Source: JAAEQG01 sp023133475
GTDB taxonomy: Bacteria; Planctomycetota; Phycisphaerae; UBA1845
Assembly: GCA_030631415.1 (NCBI GenBank)
Contig: DAOVLE010000021.1
Location: 1 to 35,959 of the forward strand
Length of the DNA stretch: 35,959 nucleotides
Reading direction: 5' to 3'
The position numbers and the translations under genes are program-made. The notes beneath the pieces are model-generated. The model ran no database searches and was not told the DNA's origin. It saw only the letters and a list, made by a program, of their open reading frames with translations. This document shows positions 23,914-31,551 of this stretch, piece by piece (position 1 is the stretch's first letter; each line of letters begins with the position of its first letter).

Positions 23914-25143
23914 TTAACCGCCACCAGGCAACACACTTTCGGAGACGGATTTGACCACCGATGACGGCTTGATCGGAAACGGAATGGGTATGATCCTGCA
24001 ATCCTCGGGACAGTTATAACGAGACTCGATTGCATGGTCGCATACCCCGTCGCCGCAGAACTCCGTGCAGTATCCGAAAATGCCGAGTATCCACGGATAC
24101 TTCGGCCGAATCAGCTCCAACCCCGTGCAGCAATGCGGAGGGTCGGGGATCACCGGAATGGTTCCGCCCTCACCCACACATGGGCAATCCTCGGGGCAGT
24201 TATAGTCGGACTCGATGTCGGGATCGCACACCCCATCGCCGCAGTTGGCTGTGCAGTATCCGTGGATGCCGAGGATGTCCGGGTCCTTGGGCGGAATCAA
24301 CTCCAACCCCGGGCAACAAGGCGGCGGGTCGGGGATCACCGGGACAGTTCCGCCCTCCTCAACACACGGGCAATCCTCCGGGCAGTTGTAGTTGGACTCG
24401 ATGTCGGGATCGCACACCCCATCGCCGCAGTTGGCGGTGCAGTATCCCTGAATGCCGACGATGTACGGGTCCTTGGGCGGGATCAGCTCGAGTCCCGTGC
24501 AGCAATGCGGCGGGTCGGGGATCACCGGGATAGTTCCACCCTCACCCACGCAGGGGCAATCCTCGGGGCAGTTATAGTCTGTCTCGATGTCGGGATCGCA
24601 TATCCCATCGCCGCAGTTGGCGGTGCAGTATCCGAAGATGCCGACCCAGTCCGGCTGCTTTGGCGGGATCAGCTCGAGCCCCACACAGCACGGTGGCGGA
24701 TATTGGATGACCGGGATGCAGCCGCCCTCCTCCACACAAGGCCCACAGTCTTCCGGGCAGTTGCACGAGTTCTCCCACTCGTCGCAAATCCCGTCCCCGC
24801 AGTCGGAACACAGGGCGAAGGCACCGATAAGGTGCATGCAAAGATGATCGACCGGGAATACATTCCATATCTCGACCAGCCCTTCACAGCACACCACCGC
24901 TACGCCGCGATGTTCACCAGCCTCCGCACAGGGCACCGGATGAACATACTCCTCCCCACATTCCCCATTCAAAAAGGCCCAGACTTCACAGGATTCTCCG
25001 TCGGGGAACACGCAATAGTTGCCCTCAACGGTATATCCCATCTCCATACAGAACACATCAGCCGGGTTAGGAATCGCCATGGCGGCGGTTGCAAACCCAA
25101 AGCTCCCTAAAACAAGACCCCACATCAACTTGTTCCGAGACAT
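23914..25143 (-). CDS. Secreted Cys-rich tandem-repeat protein
   Basis: 409 aa from ATG at 25143, chosen because GGAGG lies 6 nt upstream and the next residues form a signal peptide ('MSRNKLMWGLVLGSFGFATA', cleavage near AMA-IP). An upstream in-frame ATG (25227) would bury the signal. After a 100-residue Cys-rich head, a 'CGDGICDEWENSCNCPEDC' module is followed by four 62-aa repeats, each with 'CGDGxCDPDIExxYNCPEDC', 'GGTIPVIPDPPHCC' and 'GLELIPPK'. The CGDGxCD...NCPEDC motif occurs in extracellular proteins of planctomycetes and may bind Ca2+ or be disulphide-stapled. Function unknown. Highly paired Cys content implies an oxidising location outside the cytoplasm. Confidence 0.85.
   Translation of the reverse strand: MSRNKLMWGLVLGSFGFATAAMAIPNPADVFCMEMGYTVEGNYCVFPDGESCEVWAFLNGECGEEYVHPVPCAEAGEHRGVAVVCCEGLVEIWNVFPVDHLCMHLIGAFALCSDCGDGICDEWENSCNCPEDCGPCVEEGGCIPVIQYPPPCCVGLELIPPKQPDWVGIFGYCTANCGDGICDPDIETDYNCPEDCPCVGEGGTIPVIPDPPHCCTGLELIPPKDPYIVGIQGYCTANCGDGVCDPDIESNYNCPEDCPCVEEGGTVPVIPDPPPCCPGLELIPPKDPDILGIHGYCTANCGDGVCDPDIESDYNCPEDCPCVGEGGTIPVIPDPPHCCTGLELIRPKYPWILGIFGYCTEFCGDGVCDHAIESRYNCPEDCRIIPIPFPIKPSSVVKSVSESVLPGGG
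23995..24738 (-). repeat. 186-bp tandem coding repeats (four units)
   Basis: The CPC-motif codons fall at about 24171, 24357, 24543 and 24729, each 186 bp apart (62 codons). Units are nearly identical in DNA over long stretches, so copy number may vary between strains. They encode the repeat domains of the Cys-rich protein. Confidence 0.88.
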
Positions 25144-25299
25144 GTCATACCTCCGTTTCCCTTGAGAAAATGGTTTCACGCGGAGTACACCCCCACTTGC
25201 TATCCCGTTAATGCTATTATAGGGCAATCGTCCGGAATTGCAAGGATCATGGGGTGGCCACCATCCTGGAGGGTGTGACCATATTTTGTGGCATCAGGC

Positions 25300-25480
25300 G
25301 GGTGGCCCATCGCTTTAGCGGTGGGGGACACGAATGGTCCGTCGATTCGCGTCCCCCAGGGCTAAAGGGGCTGTCTGTAGTAGGCGCACCCTCGTTTCTC
25401 GTCACCCACAAGGGGTGACGCTACATTGGGGGTCACTCCGAATGACTACATCAACAGACCCTAAAGCCCTGGGCCAACCC
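25300..25480. repeat. Palindromic element A, copy interrupted by element B
   Basis: The left part GGGTGGCCCATCGCTTTAGC ... GATTCGCGTCCCCCAGGGCT runs to 25362; the right part resumes at TAAAGCCCTGGGCC (25462). Between them is element B. The 30 bp before the left arm match those before the copy at 4531. Together with flanking sequence it fills the divergent gap between the Cys-rich and M23 genes (25144-25609). Confidence 0.78.
25367..25461. mobile_element. MITE-like element B, copy 2 (95 bp)
   Basis: The left end GGGGCTGTCTGTAGT and right end ACTACATCAACAGACCC are partly degenerate inverted repeats. Direct TAAA copies flank it at 25363-25366 and 25462-25465. The interior contains GCACCCTCGTTTCTCGTCAC and CCACAAGGGGTGACGCTAC, shared with the copy at 28898. 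Confidence 0.72.
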
Positions 25481-25609
25481 AGGGTTCGCTTCGCTTCACC
25501 TTGGGCTATATTCCGATGCCTCCTACCTTCTTGCAGGCTGGAAGCCTGCGCTACAAGCTGCAGCAAACCCATGTTGCGAATTCGATCCCGCCCGGCGATA
25601 ATCGGGATC

Positions 25610-27511
25610 ATGCAGAAACACCTATGTATCCAGGTGCTGATGGTTCTGCTGGCAGGCGGCGTTGCGGTTTTACTGCCGGGCTGTGGGGCCGGCCCCATTG
25701 GTAGCGGAGGCGCCGGGCCGGTTGACAGCGACACGAACAATAATGACAACATTGCCCCGCCGGCGTCAAACGAGAATGACAACACCAATGGTGCGGGCTC
25801 CGGGTATACTCTGACTGTCTCTGTCGTGGGACAAGGTTCGACCAGCCCGCCGCCGGGCTCTGAGTTCTATGCCGCCGGGCAGCGTGTTACCCTGTCCGCC
25901 ATACCACCAACCGATTGGCAGTTCGTAAGCTGGAGCGGGGACCTGGCTGACAGCAGTTCGACCACCTCGATCCTGATGGACCAGGACCGATGGGTGACCG
26001 CCACCTTTCAGCCGCTCGACGAGAGCGACTTGCCGTGTTTTCACCTGCCCTGGGCTGCGGGTGTCACCCGCACTATCGGACAGGACAACAACGGTCAGTT
26101 CACCCACCAGGGGCGTTTCGCCTGGGACATCTCCATGTCAATTGGGACGGTGATTGCGGCTGTCGCCCCCGGCAGGGTCATTCGTGTTGAGGATAGCTAT
26201 CCCGACAACCCCGGCGGCTTCCCTGACGATCCGGACACACCCTCCAACGCGGTGTGGATCGACCACGGCGGTGGGTTTCAAGCCGTTTATGCCCACCTCA
26301 CACCTGGAGGTGCCCGCGTATCGGCGGGGCAACTGGTGGCGGCCGGGCAGTGCATCGGCCTGAGCGGCAACAGCGGATACTCCAGCGGGCCTCATCTGCA
26401 CTATGAGGTGCTCGACGTCACCGGGCAGAGCACCCCCAGCGGGTTCATCGAGGTGGTGGGCAACGACGGTGTCGCCCAAGAGGGTGACGTGCTCACTTCA
26501 CAGAACGAACTGGACGTCGACGCAACCGCCGGGTTCGTCGAGTCGTCACTGCCGACCGATTCGTTCGACATGAACGGAATCGAGCTGTATGAGCCGACCC
26601 CGCCTGCTTTCTTCTACACCACCGGGGTCGATTACAACATGAGCGGGCGGGTGACCGGCACGGATGAATACGTGTGTGTCAGCCTGGTCGATCAGGACAC
26701 CGGCACCACGGTCTATTGCCGGGAAAGCCTGGTGCATACCGACGCGAACGGCGAGTTCGACATCGACTTCGCATTCCCGGAATCGCTCAGCGGCCGGTTC
26801 TTCATGGGGGTGATTTCCGGTGTTGGCGGGGTGAGCGGCACCGCCCCGATAGCAATCCTGCTAAGCCCCGCACCCTCGGGCAACACGCCTCCGACTGCCG
26901 CGGTCGTGTCGCCGGCGGATAACTCGATCGACTTTGGCGAGAGCGGAGCGCTGAACGGTTCAGCCTCTTTTGATGCCGACGGCGACGTGCTGAGCTATGC
27001 GTGGACCCCCGTCTCCGGGCCGCCTGTGGCCATCGCCGACCCCCGGGCGGCTTCGACTACATTCACCCTTGAGGTCGGCGAGGGGGTAACGCGGGTGGCT
27101 TTCCAGTTGGTGGTCTTCGACGGTTGGGATTATTCGTTGCCGGCGTTGGTCGAGTATGAGATGGCTGACGCTTTTGCCGTAAGCGTCTTGGGTTTGTCAC
27201 AGACGGAATGTGCCGACGTGGATACCTGTCAGATGTTTGACACGCGGTCGGTGGCGTTGTCCGGCGGCCGGTTGTTCTTCTGGGTCGAGTTGCTGAACGT
27301 GTCGGATGGTGACACCTCGTCGGTCGAGATTCTCGACGCCGTGGGGGCGGTCGTATTGCAAGGCGAACAGATGCACGATGAGTCTGCCGGCTCGACCTTC
27401 CTGCGTATCGGCTGGACTTTCAGCGGCCCTATCGGGCAGCCGGGCACATGGTCTGTCGTTTACCGCCGCAATGGTGTGGCGGAGGCGACGCTGAGTTTCA
27501 GCGCATTTTGA
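25610..27511 (+). CDS. M23-family peptidase lipoprotein with InlB-type and PKD-like domains
   Basis: 633 aa from ATG at 25610; the longer open frame begins inside repeat DNA. A lipoprotein signal peptide ends in lipobox 'LLPGC' (Cys25), then an Asn/Asp-rich linker (40-60). Residues about 66-135 match the divergent InlB B-repeat type ('GAGSGYTLTVSVVGQG', 'WQFVSWSGDLADSSS'). An M23 (LytM-like) domain spans 150-270: H166...D173 ('HQGRFAWD'), H229 ('YAHL') and H262-H264 ('GPHLHYE'), with 'LVAAGQCIGLSGNSGY' in between. A PKD-like domain with 'ASFDADGDVLSYAWTP' follows at about 420-510, then a C-terminal beta domain. Membrane-anchored; the zinc-binding pattern is complete, so activity on peptidoglycan or a glycyl peptide is plausible. 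Confidence 0.88.
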   Translation: MQKHLCIQVLMVLLAGGVAVLLPGCGAGPIGSGGAGPVDSDTNNNDNIAPPASNENDNTNGAGSGYTLTVSVVGQGSTSPPPGSEFYAAGQRVTLSAIPPTDWQFVSWSGDLADSSSTTSILMDQDRWVTATFQPLDESDLPCFHLPWAAGVTRTIGQDNNGQFTHQGRFAWDISMSIGTVIAAVAPGRVIRVEDSYPDNPGGFPDDPDTPSNAVWIDHGGGFQAVYAHLTPGGARVSAGQLVAAGQCIGLSGNSGYSSGPHLHYEVLDVTGQSTPSGFIEVVGNDGVAQEGDVLTSQNELDVDATAGFVESSLPTDSFDMNGIELYEPTPPAFFYTTGVDYNMSGRVTGTDEYVCVSLVDQDTGTTVYCRESLVHTDANGEFDIDFAFPESLSGRFFMGVISGVGGVSGTAPIAILLSPAPSGNTPPTAAVVSPADNSIDFGESGALNGSASFDADGDVLSYAWTPVSGPPVAIADPRAASTTFTLEVGEGVTRVAFQLVVFDGWDYSLPALVEYEMADAFAVSVLGLSQTECADVDTCQMFDTRSVALSGGRLFFWVELLNVSDGDTSSVEILDAVGAVVLQGEQMHDESAGSTFLRIGWTFSGPIGQPGTWSVVYRRNGVAEATLSFSAF

Positions 27512-27532
27512 GTAGGGCGGGTTTCACCCGCC
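27512..27532. repeat. Repeat D dyad (21 bp) directly after M23 stop
   Basis: GTAGGGCGGGTTTCACCCGCC-type dyad with arms GGGCGGGT/ACCCGCC starting at the base after the TGA of the M23 gene. Position suggests a 3'-end hairpin. Confidence 0.7.
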
Positions 27533-27537
27533 GGTCA

Positions 27538-27617
27538 GTCCAAAGTCCAAAGTCCAAAGTCCAAGGTCCAAAGTCCAAGGTCCAAAGTCCAAGGTCCAAA
27601 GTCCAAGGTCCAAAGTC
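27538..27617 (+). repeat. Heptanucleotide minisatellite (GTCCAAA/GTCCAAG)n
   Basis: About 11 uninterrupted copies of a 7-bp unit that alternates between GTCCAAA and GTCCAAG, in the convergent gap between the M23 and membrane protein genes. It has no spacers, so it is not a CRISPR array. Confidence 0.92.
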
Positions 27618-27698
27618 GTGGCACCGGCGTCCCGCCGGTGGAAGATGCGAAGAGATTGCCGAAAAAGCCTGTAGCGCTGGGGTAAAATCGCGTCAGGC

Positions 27699-27734
27699 AT
27701 TCGCGTCCCCCACCGCTAAAGCGATGGGCCACCC
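27699..27734. repeat. Element A half copy (right arm)
   Basis: ATTCGCGTCCCCCACCGCTA then AAGCGATGGGCCACCC, preceded by GCGTCAGGC. Only the right half of the palindrome is present. It lies between the minisatellite and the convergent membrane protein gene. Confidence 0.8.
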
Positions 27735-27788
27735 ATCTTGTTGCCTCTTACCTTTTGTCTCTTGCCTCTTGCCTTTATTATGCCCGTA

Positions 27789-28796
27789 TCAACCGGTCAA
27801 TTCGCCGTTAGGCAGCGTGTGCACGGGTGCATCAGAGAGCACCGCGCGGAGGCAGGTTTCGATGGTTTGCGGGGATCGGCTGAGGTGGTATTCGGCGATG
27901 CGCCGGTTGCTGGAGCACTCGACAAACGCCAGAATCGCCGCCGGGCGGGTCAGGTCGATAAACACGTCGCAACTGCGCAGGGCGATCGTCTCAGCCTGCG
28001 TCTTGCTCGCCCGAACCTTGAACTGCAACAACTCGGCGATCCCCGGGGCGAAACGGAAGTAGCTCCGCCGCCCGAGGAAACCAACAGTGTAAATATAGGC
28101 GTACACCGCCAAAGCCAACACCAACACCACAAAACCGAGGTTGCCCAATGCCTGCCATTGACCGGTCAGCCAAGCATCACGGGCCTCCGTCAGGGCACCG
28201 ATCATCAACACCGCGACGATCACTCCGGTGCACCAGCCTCCCGCAATGGAGAGCGGCACCACACGCGGTTGGAATCCGGCGGTGGGGCTCTCGGGAACCG
28301 GCGGAGGCGAGCGCCGGTAGTATATGCACAAACGACGATGTGTGGGCAGATGCGGGCGGGCAGCCTGATCCAACTCGATCACCGCCGGGTCCACACGGCG
28401 GCTCAGTTCTCCGCGGAGCAAGGCGTGACGATGCAGATGCAGGGCAGCCTGCTCCCAGCGACCGGACTGAACCTCGTTTTGGGCCTGGGCGATATCCGCA
28501 CGGGCGGTGCGAGCCAGGCGAACCCAAGCCGGAACCGACCTGCCCACTATGTAAACCACTCCACCCGCCAACAGCAGCAGATAACGCAGCAAATACTGCG
28601 GGTGGCTTGGCAAGGCTGGTGTCACCGTGCTCCAAGGCCAAAGGGCCTCACCACGCAGGCCCACCCACGTCAACACAGCCGCCACCGGCGGAACCACAAG
28701 CAACACCGCACACAACCCGACTCGCGGTGGAACCCGTGGGCCGGCTGGACGTTCAATCCACCAGACACCAACTTGGCCAATGGTCTCGATCTTCAT
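27789..28796 (-). CDS. Multi-pass membrane protein of unknown function
   Basis: 335 aa from ATG at 28796; a longer frame begins at 28862 but its first codons lie in repeat A and are not coding. Hydrophobic segments at about 26-45 ('GLCAVLLVVPPVAAVLTWVG'), 68-85 ('YLLRYLLLLAGGVVYIVG'), 185-205 ('GGWCTGVIVAVLMIGAL') and 217-240 ('LGFVVLVLALAVYAYIYTVG') predict four helices. A cytoplasmic helical stretch (about 95-150) sits between pairs. The C-terminal 90 residues ('RFAPGIAELLQFKVRASK') look soluble. No family recognised. The ribosome site (GAGTGG) is weak. Convergent with the M23 lipoprotein. Confidence 0.7.
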   Translation of the reverse strand: MKIETIGQVGVWWIERPAGPRVPPRVGLCAVLLVVPPVAAVLTWVGLRGEALWPWSTVTPALPSHPQYLLRYLLLLAGGVVYIVGRSVPAWVRLARTARADIAQAQNEVQSGRWEQAALHLHRHALLRGELSRRVDPAVIELDQAARPHLPTHRRLCIYYRRSPPPVPESPTAGFQPRVVPLSIAGGWCTGVIVAVLMIGALTEARDAWLTGQWQALGNLGFVVLVLALAVYAYIYTVGFLGRRSYFRFAPGIAELLQFKVRASKTQAETIALRSCDVFIDLTRPAAILAFVECSSNRRIAEYHLSRSPQTIETCLRAVLSDAPVHTLPNGELTG

Positions 28797-28830
28797 CCAC
28801 TCGGAACCCAAAACCTGGCGTTTCGTAGTA

Positions 28831-29034
28831 GGGTGGCCCATGGCTTTAGCCGTGGGGGACACGAATGGTCCGTCGATTCGCGTCCCCTACGGCTAAAGGG
28901 GCTGTCGATTTAGTCTGTAGCGTCGCCCCTTGTGGGCGGCGCACCCTCGTTTCTCGTCACCCACAAGGGGTGACGCTACATTGGGGGTCGCTCCGAACGA
29001 CTAAATCGACAGCCCCTAAAGCGGTGGGCCACCC
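28831..29034. repeat. Palindromic element A, copy interrupted by element B
   Basis: The left part GGGTGGCCCATGGCTTTAGC ... CGCGTCCCCTACGGC reaches 28893; the right part resumes with TAAAGCGGTGGGCCACCC (29017-29034). Element B sits between. This is the clearest composite of the three. Confidence 0.88.
28898..29016. mobile_element. MITE-like element B, copy 3 (119 bp)
   Basis: Perfect 18-bp inverted ends GGGGCTGTCGATTTAGTC and GACTAAATCGACAGCCCC, flanked by TAAA at 28894-28897 and 29017-29020. The interior holds a second, nested dyad: TAGCGTCGCCCCTTGTGGGC versus CCCACAAGGGGTGACGCTA. No coding capacity. Confidence 0.85.
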
Positions 29035-29070
29035 ATGCGACGGTGATCCATCAAATCAGCGGTAATGGGG

Positions 29071-29210
29071 CGCTAGGCCCGGCATTTATGCCGGGTAAAC
29101 AAGGCCGCATTCTACCCTCCTTTCCCCTCCCCCGCCGCCTCTGGCGGCGGGGGAGGGGAAAGGAGTTATTACTCCGTCCTCCCAACCCGGCATAAATGCC
29201 GGGCCTAGCG
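29071..29210. repeat. Inverted pair of repeat C enclosing a perfect 23-bp hairpin
   Basis: Two oppositely oriented copies of repeat C, CGCTAGGCCCGGCATTTATG... (29071-29096) and ...CATAAATGCCGGGCCTAGCG (29185-29210), form 26-bp complementary arms. Between them, 29117-29139 and 29143-29165 are perfect 23-bp complementary arms (CTCCTTTCCCCTCCCCCGCC + GCC) around the triloop TCT. Such a structure could extrude as a cruciform or act as a strong transcript hairpin. Confidence 0.9.
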
Positions 29211-29240
29211 CGGATTATTCAACTTCTTTCGAGGGAGGAA

Positions 29241-29261
29241 ATGATACGCCGTTTCGGGTAG
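29241..29261 (+). CDS. Possible 6-codon leader peptide (MIRRFG)
   Basis: ATG at 29241 preceded by GAGGGAGG, reading Met-Ile-Arg-Arg-Phe-Gly-stop. It ends 12 bp before a terminator hairpin that lies just before the MATE gene. The arrangement resembles transcription attenuation, but such a short frame could be chance. Confidence 0.3.
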   Translation: MIRRFG

Positions 29262-29273
29262 GATTGCCAACTC

Positions 29274-29302
29274 AAACCGCAATCATGGGGTTGCGGTTTT
29301 TT
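29274..29302 (+). terminator. Intrinsic terminator/attenuator just upstream of MATE gene
   Basis: Stem AAACCGCAA / TTGCGGTTT (9 bp), loop TCATGGGG, ending in a run of six T at 29297-29302. It lies 17 bp before the MATE start codon, in the same orientation. No plus-strand gene ends immediately upstream, so it is either an insulator against readthrough or an attenuator in the MATE leader. Confidence 0.7.
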
Positions 29303-29319
29303 GACAGGGACCGCCGGGT

Positions 29320-30729
29320 ATGAACTCTGCTCCACAACAACCGCACCAGCAAGCCACGCTGCCAAGCCAGACCAGCGAGCTGCGTATGGTGTTGCGTATA
29401 GCTTTGCCCATGGTGGTCACCATGTCCACCCACATGGTCATGGACGTGTCGGATTACATCATGGTAAGCTGGGTAAGCAGCAATGCCCAGGCGGCTCTCG
29501 TTCCGGCTCAGCTCACCATTTTCGCCTACGTCGCGCTGGGTATGGGGACCCTATCGCTGGTCAACACGGTGGTGGCGCAGAGCTTCGGGCAGAAGAACTA
29601 CACGGATTGCTCCGCGTTCACCTGGCAAGGATTGTATCTGACGGGCATTTTCGCCGCGTTAGGCTGTTTGCTCTGGCTGGTGTTGCCCGGGTTGTTCCGG
29701 TCTCTCGGTCACGATCCCGGGGTGCAGGCCTTGGAGTTGGCGTACACGCAGGTGGGCGTGCTGACTATCGGGCCGGCCCTGGCTCCGGTGGCGTTGTGCG
29801 GTTTCTTCACCGGCATTCAGCGCCCGCTGACCACCATGTGGTCTGCCATCGAGGCTGTGGTGGTCAACGCGGCGGTGAGTTACTGTCTGATTTTCGGCAT
29901 GTGGGGATTTCCGGAAATGGGGATTGTGGGGGCAGCCTACGGGACCCTGACGGGCGGTTGCTACCGCACGGTGAGGCTGGTGATCACCATGTGTTTGCCG
30001 TCGCACCACCAGCGTTTCAATTCCCGCCATACGTGGGGTTTTGACTGGCCCAAGGTCAAAATAATACTGCGGGTGGGCATTCCGAGCGGATTGCAGTGGT
30101 TCAGCGACATTGTGGTCTGGTGGGTGTTTGTGAACATTCTGGTGGGCAAGCTCTTTGGGACCGTCCACCTGATCGCCTCGAATACCGCTTGGCAGTACAT
30201 GCGTGTGGTGTTCATGCCCTGCATCGGCATGGGCATCGCGGTGACCTCGCTGGTGGGCGAAGCCATCGGGCGGGGTGACCGGAAAGAGGCGATCCGGCTC
30301 ACCCGCATCACGGTCCTGCTGACCGGTGGATATGCCGGTTTCTTTTCACTGGTTTACCTGTGTTTGGGTGGGTGGTTGATGTCTCTGCTGAGCGATATTC
30401 CGGAGGTCATTCGGATCGGCACCGGGGTTCTGGTCTGTGCCGCCGCTTTTCAACTCTTGGACGGCGTAGGGATCGCCTACGAAGGCGCCTTACGCGGTGC
30501 GGGCGACACATTCTGGCCTTCGATACTGTTCGTCATCAGCCACTGGCTAATTCTCATCGGCGGCGGATCGACCATGGCCTACTGGAAGCCGCAATGGGGC
30601 AGTCTGGGTCCGTGGATAGCAGCCGCAACCCTGCTGGTTTTCATCGGGCTGGCGATGTGGTGGCGGTGGCAGAGCGGAAAATGGATGTCCATCGACCTGT
30701 TCAAAGGCCAGCGTCAGGGAATTGCATAG
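29320..30729 (+). CDS. MATE-family multidrug/Na+ antiporter-type efflux transporter
   Basis: 469 aa, ATG at 29320 with AGGGA upstream. About twelve hydrophobic helices in two six-helix halves, as in NorM/DinF-type transporters: helix 1 'IALPMVVTMSTHMVMDVSDY' with the typical acidic residue, and first-half 'GMGTLSLVNTVVAQSFGQ' containing the V-AQ-x-G signature. The second half starts near 'VGIPSGLQWFSDIVVWWVF' and has 'MGIAVTSLVGEAIGRGDRKE', the equivalent loop signature. Length is normal. Exports drugs or metabolites in exchange for Na+ or H+; substrate not predictable. The leader has a terminator hairpin and a possible leader peptide, so expression may be attenuated. Confidence 0.92.
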   Translation: MNSAPQQPHQQATLPSQTSELRMVLRIALPMVVTMSTHMVMDVSDYIMVSWVSSNAQAALVPAQLTIFAYVALGMGTLSLVNTVVAQSFGQKNYTDCSAFTWQGLYLTGIFAALGCLLWLVLPGLFRSLGHDPGVQALELAYTQVGVLTIGPALAPVALCGFFTGIQRPLTTMWSAIEAVVVNAAVSYCLIFGMWGFPEMGIVGAAYGTLTGGCYRTVRLVITMCLPSHHQRFNSRHTWGFDWPKVKIILRVGIPSGLQWFSDIVVWWVFVNILVGKLFGTVHLIASNTAWQYMRVVFMPCIGMGIAVTSLVGEAIGRGDRKEAIRLTRITVLLTGGYAGFFSLVYLCLGGWLMSLLSDIPEVIRIGTGVLVCAAAFQLLDGVGIAYEGALRGAGDTFWPSILFVISHWLILIGGGSTMAYWKPQWGSLGPWIAAATLLVFIGLAMWWRWQSGKWMSIDLFKGQRQGIA

Positions 30730-30855
30730 GAGCCATTCCGCCGGCTGTCGAGAAACCCCTGTAGCGCAGGCTTGCGCTAGCCCTGCCACCCAATATACGG
30801 CACACTGGTAGCCTGCGGTGCACAACGCAGCGTCAACCCGCCGTCCAGATTTGGA

Positions 30856-31551
30856 TCAGGGTCTCCGTCCGTGGTGGAGGTAAGCCCTACCACCATGTGG
30901 GCGGTGGTGATGCCGGCCTGGATGCGGGCGGGAGATGTGAACCCCCCGTCCGGGAGAGTGGCGGCCAACATGCACGCGGGGGCCGCTGTGATAACCTATT
31001 TGCAACCGCGGGCGAGGCGCCGCGTGTATACGCGAACGAGGCGCCGTGTGTATGCGCCGACGGACCACCTTGCGGGTTCGGTGCACCACCTTACGCCGAT
31101 GCATCACCTTGTGAGTCCGATACACCTCGCGGTGGAGACCCTTGGAGTATCCCACACTCAGCGACACCCCGGAAAGCGGCGTTGGCGTCAGATAGACCGG
31201 CTGCGGATATGCCGGCTGAACGTAGGCCGGTTGCTGGTGCAGTGACATCGGCGCCCTCGCCGGTGGAAGCATCACCGTCCCCGTCGGTGGGAGCTGCCGG
31301 TAGACCGGCTGCTGGTAGGCCGCCGGGTATGCCGCAGGCGCCACTTGCGGATGAACGAAGTTCGCAGGATAGTTCGCCGGCACGTAAACATTTGTCGAAT
31401 CATAGTTTACGGTGTTATTGGTGGTGTTGTAAACCGCATTGCCGTAATTGTTATAGACCGTGATGTCATCCCCGCCGGCTAAGGACTGAGCCGACACCAA
31501 TAAAACACCCCCAAATACCAGGAGACTTCTGCCGATTGCTGATCGCGCCAT
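30856..31551 (-). CDS. Secreted Pro/Tyr-rich protein with strongly basic His/Arg-rich C-terminus
   Basis: 231 aa from ATG at 31551, chosen because AGGAGG lies 7 nt upstream and a signal peptide follows ('MARSAIGRSLLVFGGVLLVS', cleavage near SLA-GG). An upstream in-frame start at 31641 is less likely. The mature protein has three zones: an Asn/Thr/Tyr-rich strand-like part (30-60, 'YNTTNNTVNYDSTNVYVP'), a Pro/Ala/Tyr/Gln repeat zone (60-130), and a very basic tail with 'RKVVHRTRKVVRRRIHTAPR' and 'HPGRHHHRPHGG'. It may bind polyanions or metals at the cell surface. No family recognised. Confidence 0.75.
   Translation of the reverse strand: MARSAIGRSLLVFGGVLLVSAQSLAGGDDITVYNNYGNAVYNTTNNTVNYDSTNVYVPANYPANFVHPQVAPAAYPAAYQQPVYRQLPPTGTVMLPPARAPMSLHQQPAYVQPAYPQPVYLTPTPLSGVSLSVGYSKGLHREVYRTHKVMHRRKVVHRTRKVVRRRIHTAPRSRIHAAPRPRLQIGYHSGPRVHVGRHSPGRGVHISRPHPGRHHHRPHGGRAYLHHGRRP

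Noticed and set aside
24034..25110. 358-codon plus-strand open frame with internal repeats
   Set aside because: Its repeats are simply the antisense of the 186-bp coding repeats of the Cys-rich protein, which has a signal peptide and ribosome site.
25334..25609. Longer N-terminus for the M23 lipoprotein
   Set aside because: The upstream codons are repeat A and B DNA; the lipoprotein signal starts at 25610.
27538..27617. Possible CRISPR array
   Set aside because: 7-bp units with no spacers and no cas genes; a minisatellite.
28797..28862. Longer N-terminus for the membrane protein
   Set aside because: These 22 codons lie partly in the arm of repeat A, and the same 'PTAKAMGHP' string arises wherever that repeat is translated.
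27448..28913. Plus-strand open frames across the membrane protein gene
   Set aside because: Antisense to a frame with four clear hydrophobic helices; rich in Arg/His/Pro with no motif.
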